The notes below the pieces were generated by a model that had not been told where the DNA came from, did no database searches, and saw nothing but the letters and a program-made list of their open reading frames with translations. The position numbers and the translations under genes were made by a program. Shown here piece after piece: positions 6,977-14,186 of a stretch of DNA of 34,267 bases. Source of the DNA: a virus; IMG/VR virus record IMGVR_UViG_3300002161_000019, positions 1-34,267 of that record. One strand, written 5' to 3'. How positions within the stretch are numbered: the first letter of the stretch is position 1; every line of letters begins with the position of its first letter.

Positions 6977-7428
6977 TCCAACTCCTTCTTCAACTTCTTA
7001 ACCTGTTCAGCATCCCATCCAAGTTCTTCAGCCATATCAACTAAATCTGTCGGTTTTACTAAAGTGTAGTGCTGTGCTTCACGGGTAGAACAATCAAAGT
7101 ACTGCTTGATGACCTCGATAGAGAGACGATTATTTTTACTTCCTGGTGACTTTAGCCAAGAATACCTCTTTTTACTTCTTGTTGTTGATGCAGCAAGAAG
7201 TTTGAAAAGAAGTGATTTTTCGGCACCTAGTTGGAAAATATAACGGTTGGCAAAGGTATTTATCCTCACAATTTGGGCAGGGTCATTTGTTCCACACAGC
7301 CATCGCATGATGACGAGTGGTGATGCTGCCTTTTTACCTTCTTCAGAGAGACTATCATACCACCTTAGGTCTCCTTCTGTAAGAGAATCTAGGGCTTTGA
7401 AGAGGTCAAATGCTTCGCGGTTTGCCAT
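6973..7428 (-). CDS. 62: Clamp loader small subunit (gp62-like)
   Basis: This 151-aa protein lies directly after gp44, as in T4. It matches the gp62 pattern of aquatic T4-like phages: a PLVIMRWLCG segment near 37-46, a KSLLFKLLAA helix, a KKRYSWLKSP motif near 86-95, and a C-terminal region ending EELGWDAEQVKKLKKELE. In T4, gp62 joins four gp44 subunits to load the gp45 sliding clamp onto DNA for the replicative polymerase. Its ATG overlaps the gp44 stop by one base (TAATG), consistent with coupled translation and fixed stoichiometry. Assignment rests on synteny plus these motifs, since the family diverges strongly. Confidence 0.8.
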   Translation of the reverse strand: MANREAFDLFKALDSLTEGDLRWYDSLSEEGKKAASPLVIMRWLCGTNDPAQIVRINTFANRYIFQLGAEKSLLFKLLAASTTRSKKRYSWLKSPGSKNNRLSIEVIKQYFDCSTREAQHYTLVKPTDLVDMAEELGWDAEQVKKLKKELE

Positions 7429-8342
7429 TACTCAACCAGAAGGCTAAGTTCAATCATAAGCGCCGCCACGTTGATCTCGGGATCTGCTACGAAACCGTGC
7501 CGATAGGCGTACTCGGCAATCTTCACGATAGCCTCGTCCTGTGCTTTAATTTTCTTGCTCTTTGAGATATTCTCATAGAGGAACTTATAAATGTCCTGCA
7601 GTTCTTCCTTACTTGATTTTTCACATACCAACTTGCGAATTGACTTAAAGTCAGATTTGTCTAGCAAAGGGAATATTTCAAACTTCCAATCTGCGGCACC
7701 TTCGCTACTTGCAATAACGAGTGAGCCGTGCTGTGAGTTTTGTTCTAGAAGGTGAATGATTTTTCTGAAGTCGGGGTATGCTACATTGATAACCTTTTCG
7801 AGGTCTTCAACTTGGAATTGTACATTCTGCTTTTCCAGAATTTCTGCGCACCGAATGGCTACTTGATTTATGTCTGGAGCATTGAATTGAAATTCCTGAA
7901 AGCGAGAACGCAGCGGTGGAATTACCTTGTTGATGTAGTTGCAGGTAGCAATAAACCGGCACGATGATGGGGCTTCATCAATAAGGGCACGCAGGAGGGC
8001 TTGGGCATCAATTGACAGATGGTCAAACTCTTCAAGTTGAATTACCTTGTACTTACTAACAGGGTAGGTATGAGCAAAGCCCTTTACCTTATCGCGCATT
8101 GCATCAATTTTCTCATCAGAACAGTTGATGCGCAGAATGTCAATTGCATCTACATCTAGGTCTCGGCACAGGGCTTTAGACACAGACGTCTTACCAGTGC
8201 CTGGCCGACCGCATAGCAGCAGATTTGGAAAATTTCCTTCTGCTACATACCCCTTGAAAGTTGCAGCAATCCGCCCATCTGAGAAGATGACGTCTTCGAC
8301 AGAATATGGAGAATGAACAATAATCCAAGGCTTCTTGACCAT
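7428..8342 (-). CDS. 44: Clamp loader large subunit, AAA+ ATPase (gp44)
   Basis: This 304-aa AAA+ ATPase has Walker A GRPGTGKT at residues 45-52, a Walker B-type IQLEEFDHL near 105-113, sensor 1 ATCNY, and PPLRSRFQEF holding the SRC/arginine-finger region. A helical collar domain follows. It opens the ring-shaped sliding clamp and places it at primer-template junctions, together with gp62 encoded just downstream. The length is close to T4 gp44 (319 aa). AGGA lies seven bases before the ATG. A TATAAT promoter is found about 30 bases upstream, so this gene starts the clamp-loader operon. Confidence 0.95.
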   Translation of the reverse strand: MVKKPWIIVHSPYSVEDVIFSDGRIAATFKGYVAEGNFPNLLLCGRPGTGKTSVSKALCRDLDVDAIDILRINCSDEKIDAMRDKVKGFAHTYPVSKYKVIQLEEFDHLSIDAQALLRALIDEAPSSCRFIATCNYINKVIPPLRSRFQEFQFNAPDINQVAIRCAEILEKQNVQFQVEDLEKVINVAYPDFRKIIHLLEQNSQHGSLVIASSEGAADWKFEIFPLLDKSDFKSIRKLVCEKSSKEELQDIYKFLYENISKSKKIKAQDEAIVKIAEYAYRHGFVADPEINVAALMIELSLLVE

Positions 8343-8372
8343 TTTGCAATCCTTTGTGTTTAGATAAAAAGG

Positions 8373-8401
8373 ATTATACCTTTTTTCAGGACCTGTGTGT
8401 C
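8373..8401 (-). promoter_or_regulatory. Promoter for the clamp-loader operon
   Basis: TATAAT (8378-8373) with a weak GACACA -35 at 17 bases. The -10 box is the loop of a seven-base inverted repeat (AAAAAGG/CCTTTTT), an arrangement that could also act as a weak terminator for the membrane-protein gene or overlapping message. Confidence 0.5.
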
Positions 8402-8418
8402 TGCTCTATAAAGGATGA

Positions 8419-9795
8419 TTATCTACCAGAGCGGTAAATTCCCGGCTTGAAGACTCCAGACTTAAAGACGCCTGTCTTTAAGCCTACTTCTTTTGTATCT
8501 TCTTTTGGTTCTACAATTTCTTGTTCGGGAATTCCAAGCGTTGACTTTGTAATCTGCTCACGTGCGGGTGCTTCTACAATTGTTTCAGGAATTGTTTCAG
8601 GAATTGTTTCAGGAATTGTTTCAGGCGGATTTTGATTATCAGTCACTGTTACTGCTAAAAGTTCCTCTATTTCAACTTTTGCTGCAACTTCTTCTTGAAT
8701 TGTTTGAGATATCTCTTTTTGAATTGTTTCAGGAATTGTTTCAGGAATTGTTTCAGGAATTGTTTCAGGAATTGTTTCAGTTATAACTTCCTCAATTTCA
8801 ACTTTTGCTGCAACTTCTTCTTGGATTGTTTTAGTTTGCTTTGCTAGAGTTATAACTTCCTCAGCAATTTGTGGTGCTGTATCTACATCTACCGGGGCAA
8901 CTACAGTTTCTGTTAATATCGCAGGCACAACTGCTGGAACAATTTCGCCTTCAATCTTTGCCTCTTCAACTGCTACTGTGTTTGGAGCAATTACTGCTGA
9001 TACAGTAGGTGCTACCATTTCGCGGCTCATAGTAGGAGCAGCAACTATTTTTTCTATCTCAGGCTCAGAAATTAGTGGAGATGGAGGACTTGGAGGAGGA
9101 GTCTCCAACATCTCCTTGCGTCTTTGGAAAAGCAGGAAGTTTCCAGCAATTATGAGAAAAACTGCAAGCGGGTCGAACACGAAGATAATCATCAAGATTA
9201 CCCACTTCACGGCTTCTTCTATGCTAACATCAAATGCCTTTGAGATGTAGAGAATTGGACCGGCTTTTGCTTCAACAGAAATCTGAGAAATTTGAAGAGT
9301 AGGTAGTTGCTGTGAAATTTCATTCAGTCTTGCAGTGACCAGCCGCTGCTCTTCCTTGAACTGATTCATTAAACGAATCTTTTGGTTTGCGCTGTACCTA
9401 TCGGGTATGGCGGCAATACCATCATCAATCTGTTTCTTACGCGCTTCTAATTTACCTTGCTCATCTTTGATTACCTGTATCTTCAACTGGCCTTCTTGAG
9501 TTCCAACTACTGCTTTTTGAAATTCGGCTGACAAATATCCCGCTGCGCCGGCAGAAGTAATTACCATCGTAATGACAGCAGCAATCAATCCATATGTTCG
9601 CATTAACCTGTTGAGTTTCTGCCAATATCCATACAACAGCGTTATTACAACCAATTTACCAATGTCAAGTACAACGGCAAGTGCAATGATAATTGGGTTG
9701 GCACCAAAAAGAGTGCTCAGTCCAATTACTGAAACAACTGTCCCAATTGCCTCAATAGAAAAAGCAGCGAAGAAGGTCAGCAGAATAAACGGCAT
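8419..9795 (-). CDS. Membrane protein with a repeat-rich cytoplasmic-type tail
   Basis: The 458-aa protein begins with three hydrophobic segments (about 2-26, 33-58, 68-91), followed by a coiled-coil-like region rich in Lys, Gln and Glu (about 95-190) and a fourth membrane segment (about 200-228). The remaining half is low-complexity and acidic, with two runs of the tetrapeptide ETIP and two copies of EEVAAKVEIEE. It ends in a short basic repeat (TGVFKSGVFKPGIYRSGR). The layout suggests an inner-membrane anchor with a long extended arm. I cannot name the family. It follows the gp31-like gene by four bases, so the two are probably co-transcribed. Confidence 0.7.
   Translation of the reverse strand: MPFILLTFFAAFSIEAIGTVVSVIGLSTLFGANPIIIALAVVLDIGKLVVITLLYGYWQKLNRLMRTYGLIAAVITMVITSAGAAGYLSAEFQKAVVGTQEGQLKIQVIKDEQGKLEARKKQIDDGIAAIPDRYSANQKIRLMNQFKEEQRLVTARLNEISQQLPTLQISQISVEAKAGPILYISKAFDVSIEEAVKWVILMIIFVFDPLAVFLIIAGNFLLFQRRKEMLETPPPSPPSPLISEPEIEKIVAAPTMSREMVAPTVSAVIAPNTVAVEEAKIEGEIVPAVVPAILTETVVAPVDVDTAPQIAEEVITLAKQTKTIQEEVAAKVEIEEVITETIPETIPETIPETIPETIQKEISQTIQEEVAAKVEIEELLAVTVTDNQNPPETIPETIPETIPETIVEAPAREQITKSTLGIPEQEIVEPKEDTKEVGLKTGVFKSGVFKPGIYRSGR
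8581..8628. repeat. 12-base tandem repeat, about four units
   Basis: TGTTTCAGGAAT is repeated head to tail, with a degenerate last unit. In the coding direction it spells the tetrapeptide repeat ETIP inside the membrane protein. Because the unit is a multiple of three, copy number can change without breaking the frame. Confidence 0.9.
8725..8780. repeat. 12-base tandem repeat, about five units
   Basis: A second array of TGTTTCAGGAAT in the same gene. Each array is adjacent to a copy of a near-identical 45-base segment (8661-8706 and 8788-8830), so a larger unit seems to have been duplicated. Confidence 0.9.
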
Positions 9796-9799
9796 TTAA

Positions 9800-10129
9800 T
9801 TACAGCGCCTGTGGTTGACAAGCGTCGATATCATTGGTAGCACAGATTATTTTACTGTCGTCTGTCTTCCAAACTTTTTCTGACTCATTAAGTTTAACAC
9901 CTTCCATCCACATTAAGGCTTCAATAAGAATAAAATCACCAGGAACTACGCCATCCACTGTAGGGCCTACGGCCAGCACCTTACCCCACCGTGCAATCTT
10001 TTGGCGATTTACAGACTGAGGGATGAAGATGCCGCTTGGCAATTTCCTATCGGTGAAAGAACCTTTCTCACCGCTAGTTTCATCAAGGAATTGGAAAATG
10101 ATATTATTTCTGAGTGGTTTAATAGACAT
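9800..10129 (-). CDS. 31: GroES-like co-chaperonin (T4 gp31-like)
   Basis: The 109-aa protein has the GroES fold pattern: MSIKPLRNNIIFQFLDE opening, a mobile-loop region (DRKLPSGIFIP near 27-37), a WGKVLAVGP strand and a VVPGDFILIE segment comparable to VKPGDxVLF. Length matches T4 gp31 (111 aa). Such proteins cap the host GroEL chamber and adapt it for folding the major capsid protein. It sits after a 77-aa conserved protein and a TATAAATA late promoter at 10416-10423, fitting a need during capsid production. A strong Shine-Dalgarno is lacking; translation may depend on the gene four bases upstream. Confidence 0.85.
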   Translation of the reverse strand: MSIKPLRNNIIFQFLDETSGEKGSFTDRKLPSGIFIPQSVNRQKIARWGKVLAVGPTVDGVVPGDFILIEALMWMEGVKLNESEKVWKTDDSKIICATNDIDACQPQAL

Positions 10130-10133
10130 ATGT

Positions 10134-10367
10134 TTATTTCTTCTTTAGTTGACGGGCTTGACCCGCGGATGCTGCTGCCGCCGCTTGTGCCACAGCAAGA
10201 ATATCTACGTCTGGCTGAACATTAGTTTTTACTCCATCGCGCTCATCAATTGCTTGCTTTCGCTGTTCTACGGGCTTTGGAACTGGTTTTGCAGATAATT
10301 GTGCCTTGATAGCGAGTAGTTCAAAGTCGACCATCTCACCTCTGGCGCTGCGAACAAGTTTTGACAT
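10134..10367 (-). CDS. Small conserved T4-like protein, 77 aa
   Basis: The protein starts MSKLVRSARGEMVDFELLAI and continues with a Pro/Lys-rich linker, an acidic stretch, an Ala-rich helix (VAQAAAAASAG) and a basic end (ARQLKKK). A short protein with the same type of opening is common in T4-like phages of aquatic bacteria, but its role is not known to me. GGAG lies nine bases before the ATG. It is the first gene downstream of the TATAAATA late promoter and precedes the co-chaperonin by four bases. Confidence 0.7.
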   Translation of the reverse strand: MSKLVRSARGEMVDFELLAIKAQLSAKPVPKPVEQRKQAIDERDGVKTNVQPDVDILAVAQAAAAASAGQARQLKKK

Positions 10368-10389
10368 CGTATATTTCTCCAGTTATATG

Positions 10390-10414
10390 AAAGTGCACTT
10401 GTCTAGTGCACTTT
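10390..10414 (-). terminator. Stem-loop between the DnaE-like N-half and the next gene
   Basis: A perfect 10-base-pair stem (AAAGTGCACT with AGTGCACTTT) and a five-base loop. It could terminate the upstream message or form the 5' end of the late transcript, since the late promoter is immediately upstream. The T tail on the minus strand is short. Confidence 0.55.
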
Positions 10415-10415
10415 T

Positions 10416-10423
10416 TATTTATA
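10416..10423 (-). promoter_or_regulatory. T4-type late promoter TATAAATA
   Basis: An exact TATAAATA octamer lies about 50 bases upstream of the 77-aa gene and the co-chaperonin gene. The start of transcription would fall in or just before the adjacent stem-loop. Confidence 0.6.
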
Positions 10424-10438
10424 TTTCCCCGCACCAGT

Positions 10439-10996
10439 TTAATCGTGGAAAAACTCATCTAAAGGTATATCATAAATGATGGGGTCAACAGAATGCAGGT
10501 TGAGTAGAAAAAGAACATAGGAAGCACAGGAAGAACCTCTTCCAACACCCCAAACTACTCCGCGCTCCTTGAAAACATCTAGAATGTAGATAACTGTCCT
10601 AAAGAAATCAGTCATTCCGCGAGTTTCAATCTCGTGCAGTTCATCTATAACCCGGGTAAATGCTGAGTCCCACTGCTGTTGGGTGTACCGTTGATATAGT
10701 TCTTCTGAGCGTTCATCAAGAACTTTTCCAACAACTTCTGACAGATTGAGGGTCTTATACTTCTCTGGTAAGTTCCAAGAAAAGTTTAGTTTGACAGGCT
10801 CTTCTTCAAAAATACGAATAGTATCTTCTTCTACAACGTTTGAATTAAAAGCCTGGATATCCTCATTGAGGTGGGTGACCCGCATCTGCGTAGGAGAAAC
10901 TCCATGAAGCAACGCATCTGCTACATCCTCAGGACAGATGATGCTTGTGCCGTCATATCTCAGCACCCGACCTTCTAGTTCTACAGAAAGTTGCAT
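10439..10996 (-). CDS. DnaE-like (family C polymerase) N-terminal half, GRGS segment
   Basis: The last 60 residues of this 185-aa protein match the segment of the DNA polymerase III alpha subunit just before its catalytic Asps: ETRGMTDFF, then VVWGVGRGSSCASYVLFLL (compare GxPVGPGRGSAAGSLVAY), VDPIIYDIPLDEFF (compare DPLxYxLLFERF). The family would continue into PDFDVDF; here the gene stops, and that part begins the separate gene at 4232..4816. No PHP domain is present. The ATG directly follows the stop of the previous gene (TAAATG) and has no clear Shine-Dalgarno. Its product most likely pairs with the other half. The biochemical role is unknown. Confidence 0.75.
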   Translation of the reverse strand: MQLSVELEGRVLRYDGTSIICPEDVADALLHGVSPTQMRVTHLNEDIQAFNSNVVEEDTIRIFEEEPVKLNFSWNLPEKYKTLNLSEVVGKVLDERSEELYQRYTQQQWDSAFTRVIDELHEIETRGMTDFFRTVIYILDVFKERGVVWGVGRGSSCASYVLFLLNLHSVDPIIYDIPLDEFFHD

Positions 10997-11281
10997 TTAT
11001 GCTGCGGCTTTTTCATTCATCCGTACAAGCCGTTGCGCATGAGTTTCCCTCGAAGCCTTTAGGTGGTGACCCGCAAACTTTATAAGAACAGTCATAGGCA
11101 CATCAGTAAATGGAAACTCACACAGGAACTGAGCCTTTCCCCAGTTTCCAGTTTGAATGAAGGAACGCAGCGATTCAAGATGTTCTTTGTTGGTTGGGTC
11201 AAACAGGGAGCGGGCCGTAGTGCACACCCGCAGCGAGTTAGAACGACTAAGGTAATCAGGGCTATCTGCAAAATCAGGCAT
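10997..11281 (-). CDS. Hypothetical protein, 94 aa
   Basis: The protein starts MPDFADSPDYLSRSNSLRVC and ends with a basic helix (ETHAQRLVRMNEKAAA). No motif is recognised. AGGAG lies six bases before the ATG, and the gene overlaps the end of the dCMP deaminase gene by eight bases, so it belongs to the same operon as the deaminase and the DnaE-like N-half. Confidence 0.65.
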   Translation of the reverse strand: MPDFADSPDYLSRSNSLRVCTTARSLFDPTNKEHLESLRSFIQTGNWGKAQFLCEFPFTDVPMTVLIKFAGHHLKASRETHAQRLVRMNEKAAA

Positions 11282-11720
11282 TATGCGCTCCTTTGTTGAC
11301 TTGAACTACATCTACACCACGCTCTTTCAGAAAATTTATTCCTGTATCATCACGATACTTTTCCCGAAAGAATACGTTCTTTATCTTTGCCTGCTTGATA
11401 AGTTTAGCACATTCACCGCAGGGAGAAAGAGTAACATAGAGAGATGAGCCGGCACAGCCGACACCACCATTCGCTGACAACTTCATCAGCGCGTTCAATT
11501 CTGCGTGTAGCACCGTGCTTTTGGTAACGAGCGTACCATCTGGCATAACATCTTCACATTCGTTGCTGTCGCCGGCGGCAGTACCATTCCACCCAAATGA
11601 AATGATGTTGTCGTCCTTGACAACTACTGCACCCACCTTTTTTCGGACGGCATGAGACATCTCGCTGATGCGGTCAGCAACATCCATGTAGAGTAAATTC
11701 AATGCTTCTTGTTTCGGCAT
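11274..11720 (-). CDS. cd: dCMP deaminase
   Basis: This 148-aa zinc enzyme has HAELNAL (H72, catalytic E74) and SPCGECAKL (zinc ligands C101 and C104), the signature of cytidine/deoxycytidylate deaminases. It converts dCMP to dUMP, the precursor for dTMP, feeding the same nucleotide supply as the ribonucleotide reductase at 19050..22490. It is shorter than T4 Cd (193 aa) but complete at both ends. It lies four bases after the coiled-coil protein gene and overlaps the next gene by eight bases. Confidence 0.93.
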   Translation of the reverse strand: MPKQEALNLLYMDVADRISEMSHAVRKKVGAVVVKDDNIISFGWNGTAAGDSNECEDVMPDGTLVTKSTVLHAELNALMKLSANGGVGCAGSSLYVTLSPCGECAKLIKQAKIKNVFFREKYRDDTGINFLKERGVDVVQVNKGAHNA

Positions 11721-11724
11721 TTGC

Positions 11725-12390
11725 CTATTTTACCAAACGGCCGAACTTCATTCCACGAGATGTGAGGACGACGACACCACCTGCGTGAGGTGCTATCCAC
11801 TTTACTTTGCCAACAACAGAAACCCACTTGTCTGTAGCCTTGGCATTTGCTGCTTCATTTGCCCAGTCTTCCTTTCCAGTCTTGAAACTGAAGGCCCGGC
11901 CATAACTAGAAGTAATTTTGATTTTGAAACTGGTACCAAAGGCATCTCTAACCTGTTCAACAGATTGGACCTTGCCCATTATCTTAACTTCATCATCAAC
12001 CTTAATGTCCTTCCAACCTTCTGCCTTCTTGGCAAGGTCACGTTTTTGACGGAAAGACCTAAGTAGCACTTCTACCTGCTTTGGAGATAGAAATCCACGA
12101 GAAGCATACTGCGACTTGAGAGAGTGAATAAACTCGTTGGTTACTTCTTCTCGACTGGTTACAGGATTGACGGTAGAAGAAGTCTGCTGGATTGCTTCTT
12201 CAAAGTCCTTCCTGTCTTCTTCAGACATAGAGGTCAGGAAGTTTTCCTTGTCAGCATTACGCTTCTCTTCCCATGCCTTCTTTTTTGCCTCAAGTTCGGC
12301 TGCACGAGCCGCAACTTTTGCCATAATCCGCTCTTGCTTCTTGACAGCAGCCCGAGCGGTCTTTTCTTCAGGAGTAAGTTTGGTAGGCAT
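11725..12390 (-). CDS. Coiled-coil protein with beta-rich C-terminal domain
   Basis: The 221-aa protein starts MPTKLTPEEKTARAAVKKQE, followed by an Ala/Glu/Lys-rich coiled-coil-like helix up to about residue 60. Residues from about 125 look like a small OB-type domain (DDEVKIMGKVQSVEQVRD, then KWVSVVGKVKWIAP). No known family is assigned. The frame extends to GTG codons within the promoter, but the -10 box at 12402-12397 excludes them. The ATG at 12390 lies seven bases past the -10 box, so the message should be leaderless. It heads the operon with dCMP deaminase. Confidence 0.7.
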   Translation of the reverse strand: MPTKLTPEEKTARAAVKKQERIMAKVAARAAELEAKKKAWEEKRNADKENFLTSMSEEDRKDFEEAIQQTSSTVNPVTSREEVTNEFIHSLKSQYASRGFLSPKQVEVLLRSFRQKRDLAKKAEGWKDIKVDDEVKIMGKVQSVEQVRDAFGTSFKIKITSSYGRAFSFKTGKEDWANEAANAKATDKWVSVVGKVKWIAPHAGGVVVLTSRGMKFGRLVK

Positions 12391-12396
12391 AGATGA

Positions 12397-12425
12397 ATTA
12401 TACACCATATTTTGGGGTTGTACAC
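12397..12425 (-). promoter_or_regulatory. Early-type promoter, probably giving a leaderless mRNA
   Basis: GTGTAC (12425-12420), 17 bases, TATAAT (12402-12397), with a terminator arm containing ACACATTTT 39 bases upstream of the end of the -10 box. It shares the layout of the promoters at 2941 and 3737. Confidence 0.7.
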
Positions 12426-12427
12426 TA

Positions 12428-12453
12428 AAATGTGTTACTTTTTTAACACATTT
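12428..12453 (-). terminator. Terminator at the end of the tail-adhesin block
   Basis: A perfect 10-base-pair stem AAATGTGTTA/TAACACATTT with a six-base loop and a following T run starts directly at the stop codon of the last tail gene, separating it from the next promoter. Confidence 0.75.
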
Positions 12454-12855
12454 TTAAGATCTTGCTAGATTTACAGGAAATAAAGTAATAGAGCCTTCTG
12501 TGGCTACTCCAAACATTCCTGCTCCACTAGAATTTGTATTTACAGGAAACATACTTATAGTGCCTGGAGAAAACGCAGTAGTACTACTTCCAGAATTAAT
12601 ATTCACTGGGAAGGTTGAAGTAACTTCTTCCTCAGCAGTATTGAAACCAACAGAAATGTTTACTGGGAACTGCGCAATAAGTGCAGTAGATGTTTCGTTA
12701 AAAACTGCTGAAAGATCAACTGGAAAACCATTAATGCCGTTTGCTTTTGCTGTTGTTGGTGTTGCTGAAAGATTTACTGGAAAGAGTGTTTGTTGACCAA
12801 TTAGATCACCGTCTTCATTTCGTGAAGCAATAATTCCAGCAATGGCGCCAAGCAT
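12454..12855 (-). CDS. Tail adhesin cassette gene C2: FPVN-repeat protein
   Basis: The 133-aa protein opens MLGAIAGIIASRNEDGD, almost the same as its paralogue at 13860..14186 (MIGALAGIIASRN). It then carries six copies of an FPVN(L/I)-centred repeat spaced about 18-23 residues, ending LFPVNLARS. A start further upstream exists, but the matching opening and the adjacent stop of the previous gene favour the ATG at 12855. The repeats suggest a beta-solenoid or fibrous element of the tail fibre tip. It is the last gene of the tail block and is followed by a strong terminator. The function is inferred from context. Confidence 0.65.
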   Translation of the reverse strand: MLGAIAGIIASRNEDGDLIGQQTLFPVNLSATPTTAKANGINGFPVDLSAVFNETSTALIAQFPVNISVGFNTAEEEVTSTFPVNINSGSSTTAFSPGTISMFPVNTNSSGAGMFGVATEGSITLFPVNLARS

Positions 12856-12856
12856 T

Positions 12857-13387
12857 TTATGTGTAGTTCCAAGTAGATGGGAACTCAATTCTCAAGTTAA
12901 GAACGCGGTATGGTTCCCCAAGCACGATACTTGTTGACCCCATTTCAAGATCTGAACCTGAACCAATTATCCCAACAGTGCCTATGATTTGATGAATTAT
13001 AAAATTTGGATTATCAAGATAATAAGTTGGTCTAACTGTTAACCAAAACCAAGTTGCCATTCCTGTGGCGGCGGCAGAAACATAGATTGTAGAAATAACT
13101 GCAGGATTTATTGTTGGCTGTGTTGGTGCAAAGTGGGCGCTACGAACTGAAAACTCTACAAGTGTATCAGCGGAACGTGAAGTATAACTTGTAAGAGTTG
13201 AAAGATCGACTGGGACAGTTCCTTTCATCAAAGTTAGACGTGTTCCTGGTAATCCATAACTGTCGTTGCCTGCCATTAATAGACCACTTGTGGCAGCAAC
13301 ATTTGATGTTGAAGCAGTCTCGCTAAATCTGAGAATTCTATTTGGCAGCCCTGCCATAAACCCTGAACTTAAATCAATTGTTGCCAT
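12857..13387 (-). CDS. Tail adhesin cassette gene B2
   Basis: The 176-aa protein starts MATIDLSSGFMAGLPNRILR and is Ser/Thr-rich and beta-rich. It is a paralogue of 14187..14750: both share MATI(D/E), a MKGTVP(V/T)D motif, TATWFW-like or MATWFWLTVRPT segments, and an end reading IIGTVGIIGSGSDLEMG followed by YRVLNLRIEFP. Such beta-rich, repetitive openings are typical of tail-fibre or baseplate-associated structural proteins. AAGGTG precedes the ATG. The role as receptor-binding accessory is inferred from position downstream of the large fibre. Confidence 0.7.
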   Translation of the reverse strand: MATIDLSSGFMAGLPNRILRFSETASTSNVAATSGLLMAGNDSYGLPGTRLTLMKGTVPVDLSTLTSYTSRSADTLVEFSVRSAHFAPTQPTINPAVISTIYVSAAATGMATWFWLTVRPTYYLDNPNFIIHQIIGTVGIIGSGSDLEMGSTSIVLGEPYRVLNLRIEFPSTWNYT

Positions 13388-13396
13388 AATAACACC

Positions 13397-13858
13397 TTAG
13401 AATGTTGCGCCAATGGAGCCATCAAGAATTACTGCTGATGACGCAGTGGAAAGATTAGCATTTGAGAAGCGAATTATTCCAAGTCCAACGCTGTCTGAAC
13501 AAGGTCCTACCAAAAAATTATTCGATGGCAAAGTTGTTGCTGCTACATTAGCAGCACTTACTGCAGTTGCCCAGAGAATACACCAGGTAGCAGTTCCAGT
13601 ATTAACTGGAAAACCCGCTGGAGGAAAAGTAGAAAGTTGCATCAAGATGCCGCTAGAGGGTTGTGACCAGGCGGCGCCAGCATAGTGAATTAAAAATCCA
13701 CTTGTTCCAGAGTTGTATGAAACCCAATTTGAAATAATATCATTTGTTGTGGGTTGAATTCCGGTGTAGATAGAAATTGAACAAGGGTTTGTAAAGTTTG
13801 CCAGCAGCCCACGCCCTATCATCAAATTTCTTACTGACTGTGAAAAAATTAGTGCCAT
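13397..13858 (-). CDS. Tail adhesin cassette gene A2
   Basis: The 153-aa protein starts MALIFSQSVRNLMIGRGLLA and is a paralogue of 14760..15233 (MAILFHPNIRNLMVNRGLLA). Shared elements are a YTG/YSG-TQP motif near 32, a NW(V/T)SYNS segment, an FLIH/CLIH strand and a WCI(L/I)W(A/S)TAV segment. It is beta-rich with no catalytic motif. AGGAG lies six bases before the ATG. It opens the second copy of the cassette. Confidence 0.7.
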   Translation of the reverse strand: MALIFSQSVRNLMIGRGLLANFTNPCSISIYTGIQPTTNDIISNWVSYNSGTSGFLIHYAGAAWSQPSSGILMQLSTFPPAGFPVNTGTATWCILWATAVSAANVAATTLPSNNFLVGPCSDSVGLGIIRFSNANLSTASSAVILDGSIGATF

Positions 13859-13859
13859 T

Positions 13860-14186
13860 TTATGCTCCTGTTACCGTCAGCGGAACGGTATTGATGTTCT
13901 CTGTGCGTAGTGAGTAACTTGAGGTATTAAGTTGAATTCCAACGCTTGTTATTGCTTCTGTAAAAAATGAAATACTATTGCTTGAAAGTTGAATAGTTAC
14001 TGGTGTAATACTCTCTTCATAGAATGAAAGGCTGTTACTGGAAAGTGTTAAAGGAACTGCAGTGATACTATCTTCTCTAAAAGAATTTCCATCACCATAG
14101 AGAAAAAGAGGAACATTAACAGCTATTCCAGAAAATTCAGCTGCAGCATTTCGTGAGGCAATAATTCCGGCTAAAGCACCAATCAT
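13860..14186 (-). CDS. Tail adhesin cassette gene C1: LSSNS-repeat protein
   Basis: The 108-aa protein opens MIGALAGIIASRNAAAEFSG like its paralogue C2. Its second part is built of about four repeats of 19-20 residues, seen as VPLTLSSNSLSF, VTIQLSSNSISF and VGIQLNTSSYSL, each preceded by an (E/T)xIT-type turn. The repeat chemistry differs from C2 (FPVN repeats) although the N-terminus is conserved, suggesting a constant attachment segment and an exchangeable repeat tip. Its ATG directly follows the stop of B1 (TAAATG). Confidence 0.65.
   Translation of the reverse strand: MIGALAGIIASRNAAAEFSGIAVNVPLFLYGDGNSFREDSITAVPLTLSSNSLSFYEESITPVTIQLSSNSISFFTEAITSVGIQLNTSSYSLRTENINTVPLTVTGA

Noticed and set aside
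8581-8780. CRISPR-like array
   Set aside because: The repeats are 12 bases head to tail with no unique spacers and lie in frame in a coding region.
8562-8786. Plus-strand leucine/phenylalanine/glutamine-rich frame (LFQE repeats)
   Set aside because: It is the reverse reading of the ETIP tandem repeats; the repeated appearance is a product of the 12-base unit.
12470-12790. CRISPR-like spacing of TTTACTGGAAA-type repeats
   Set aside because: They encode the FPVN repeats of a tail protein and vary at codon third positions; there are no constant repeats with variable spacers.
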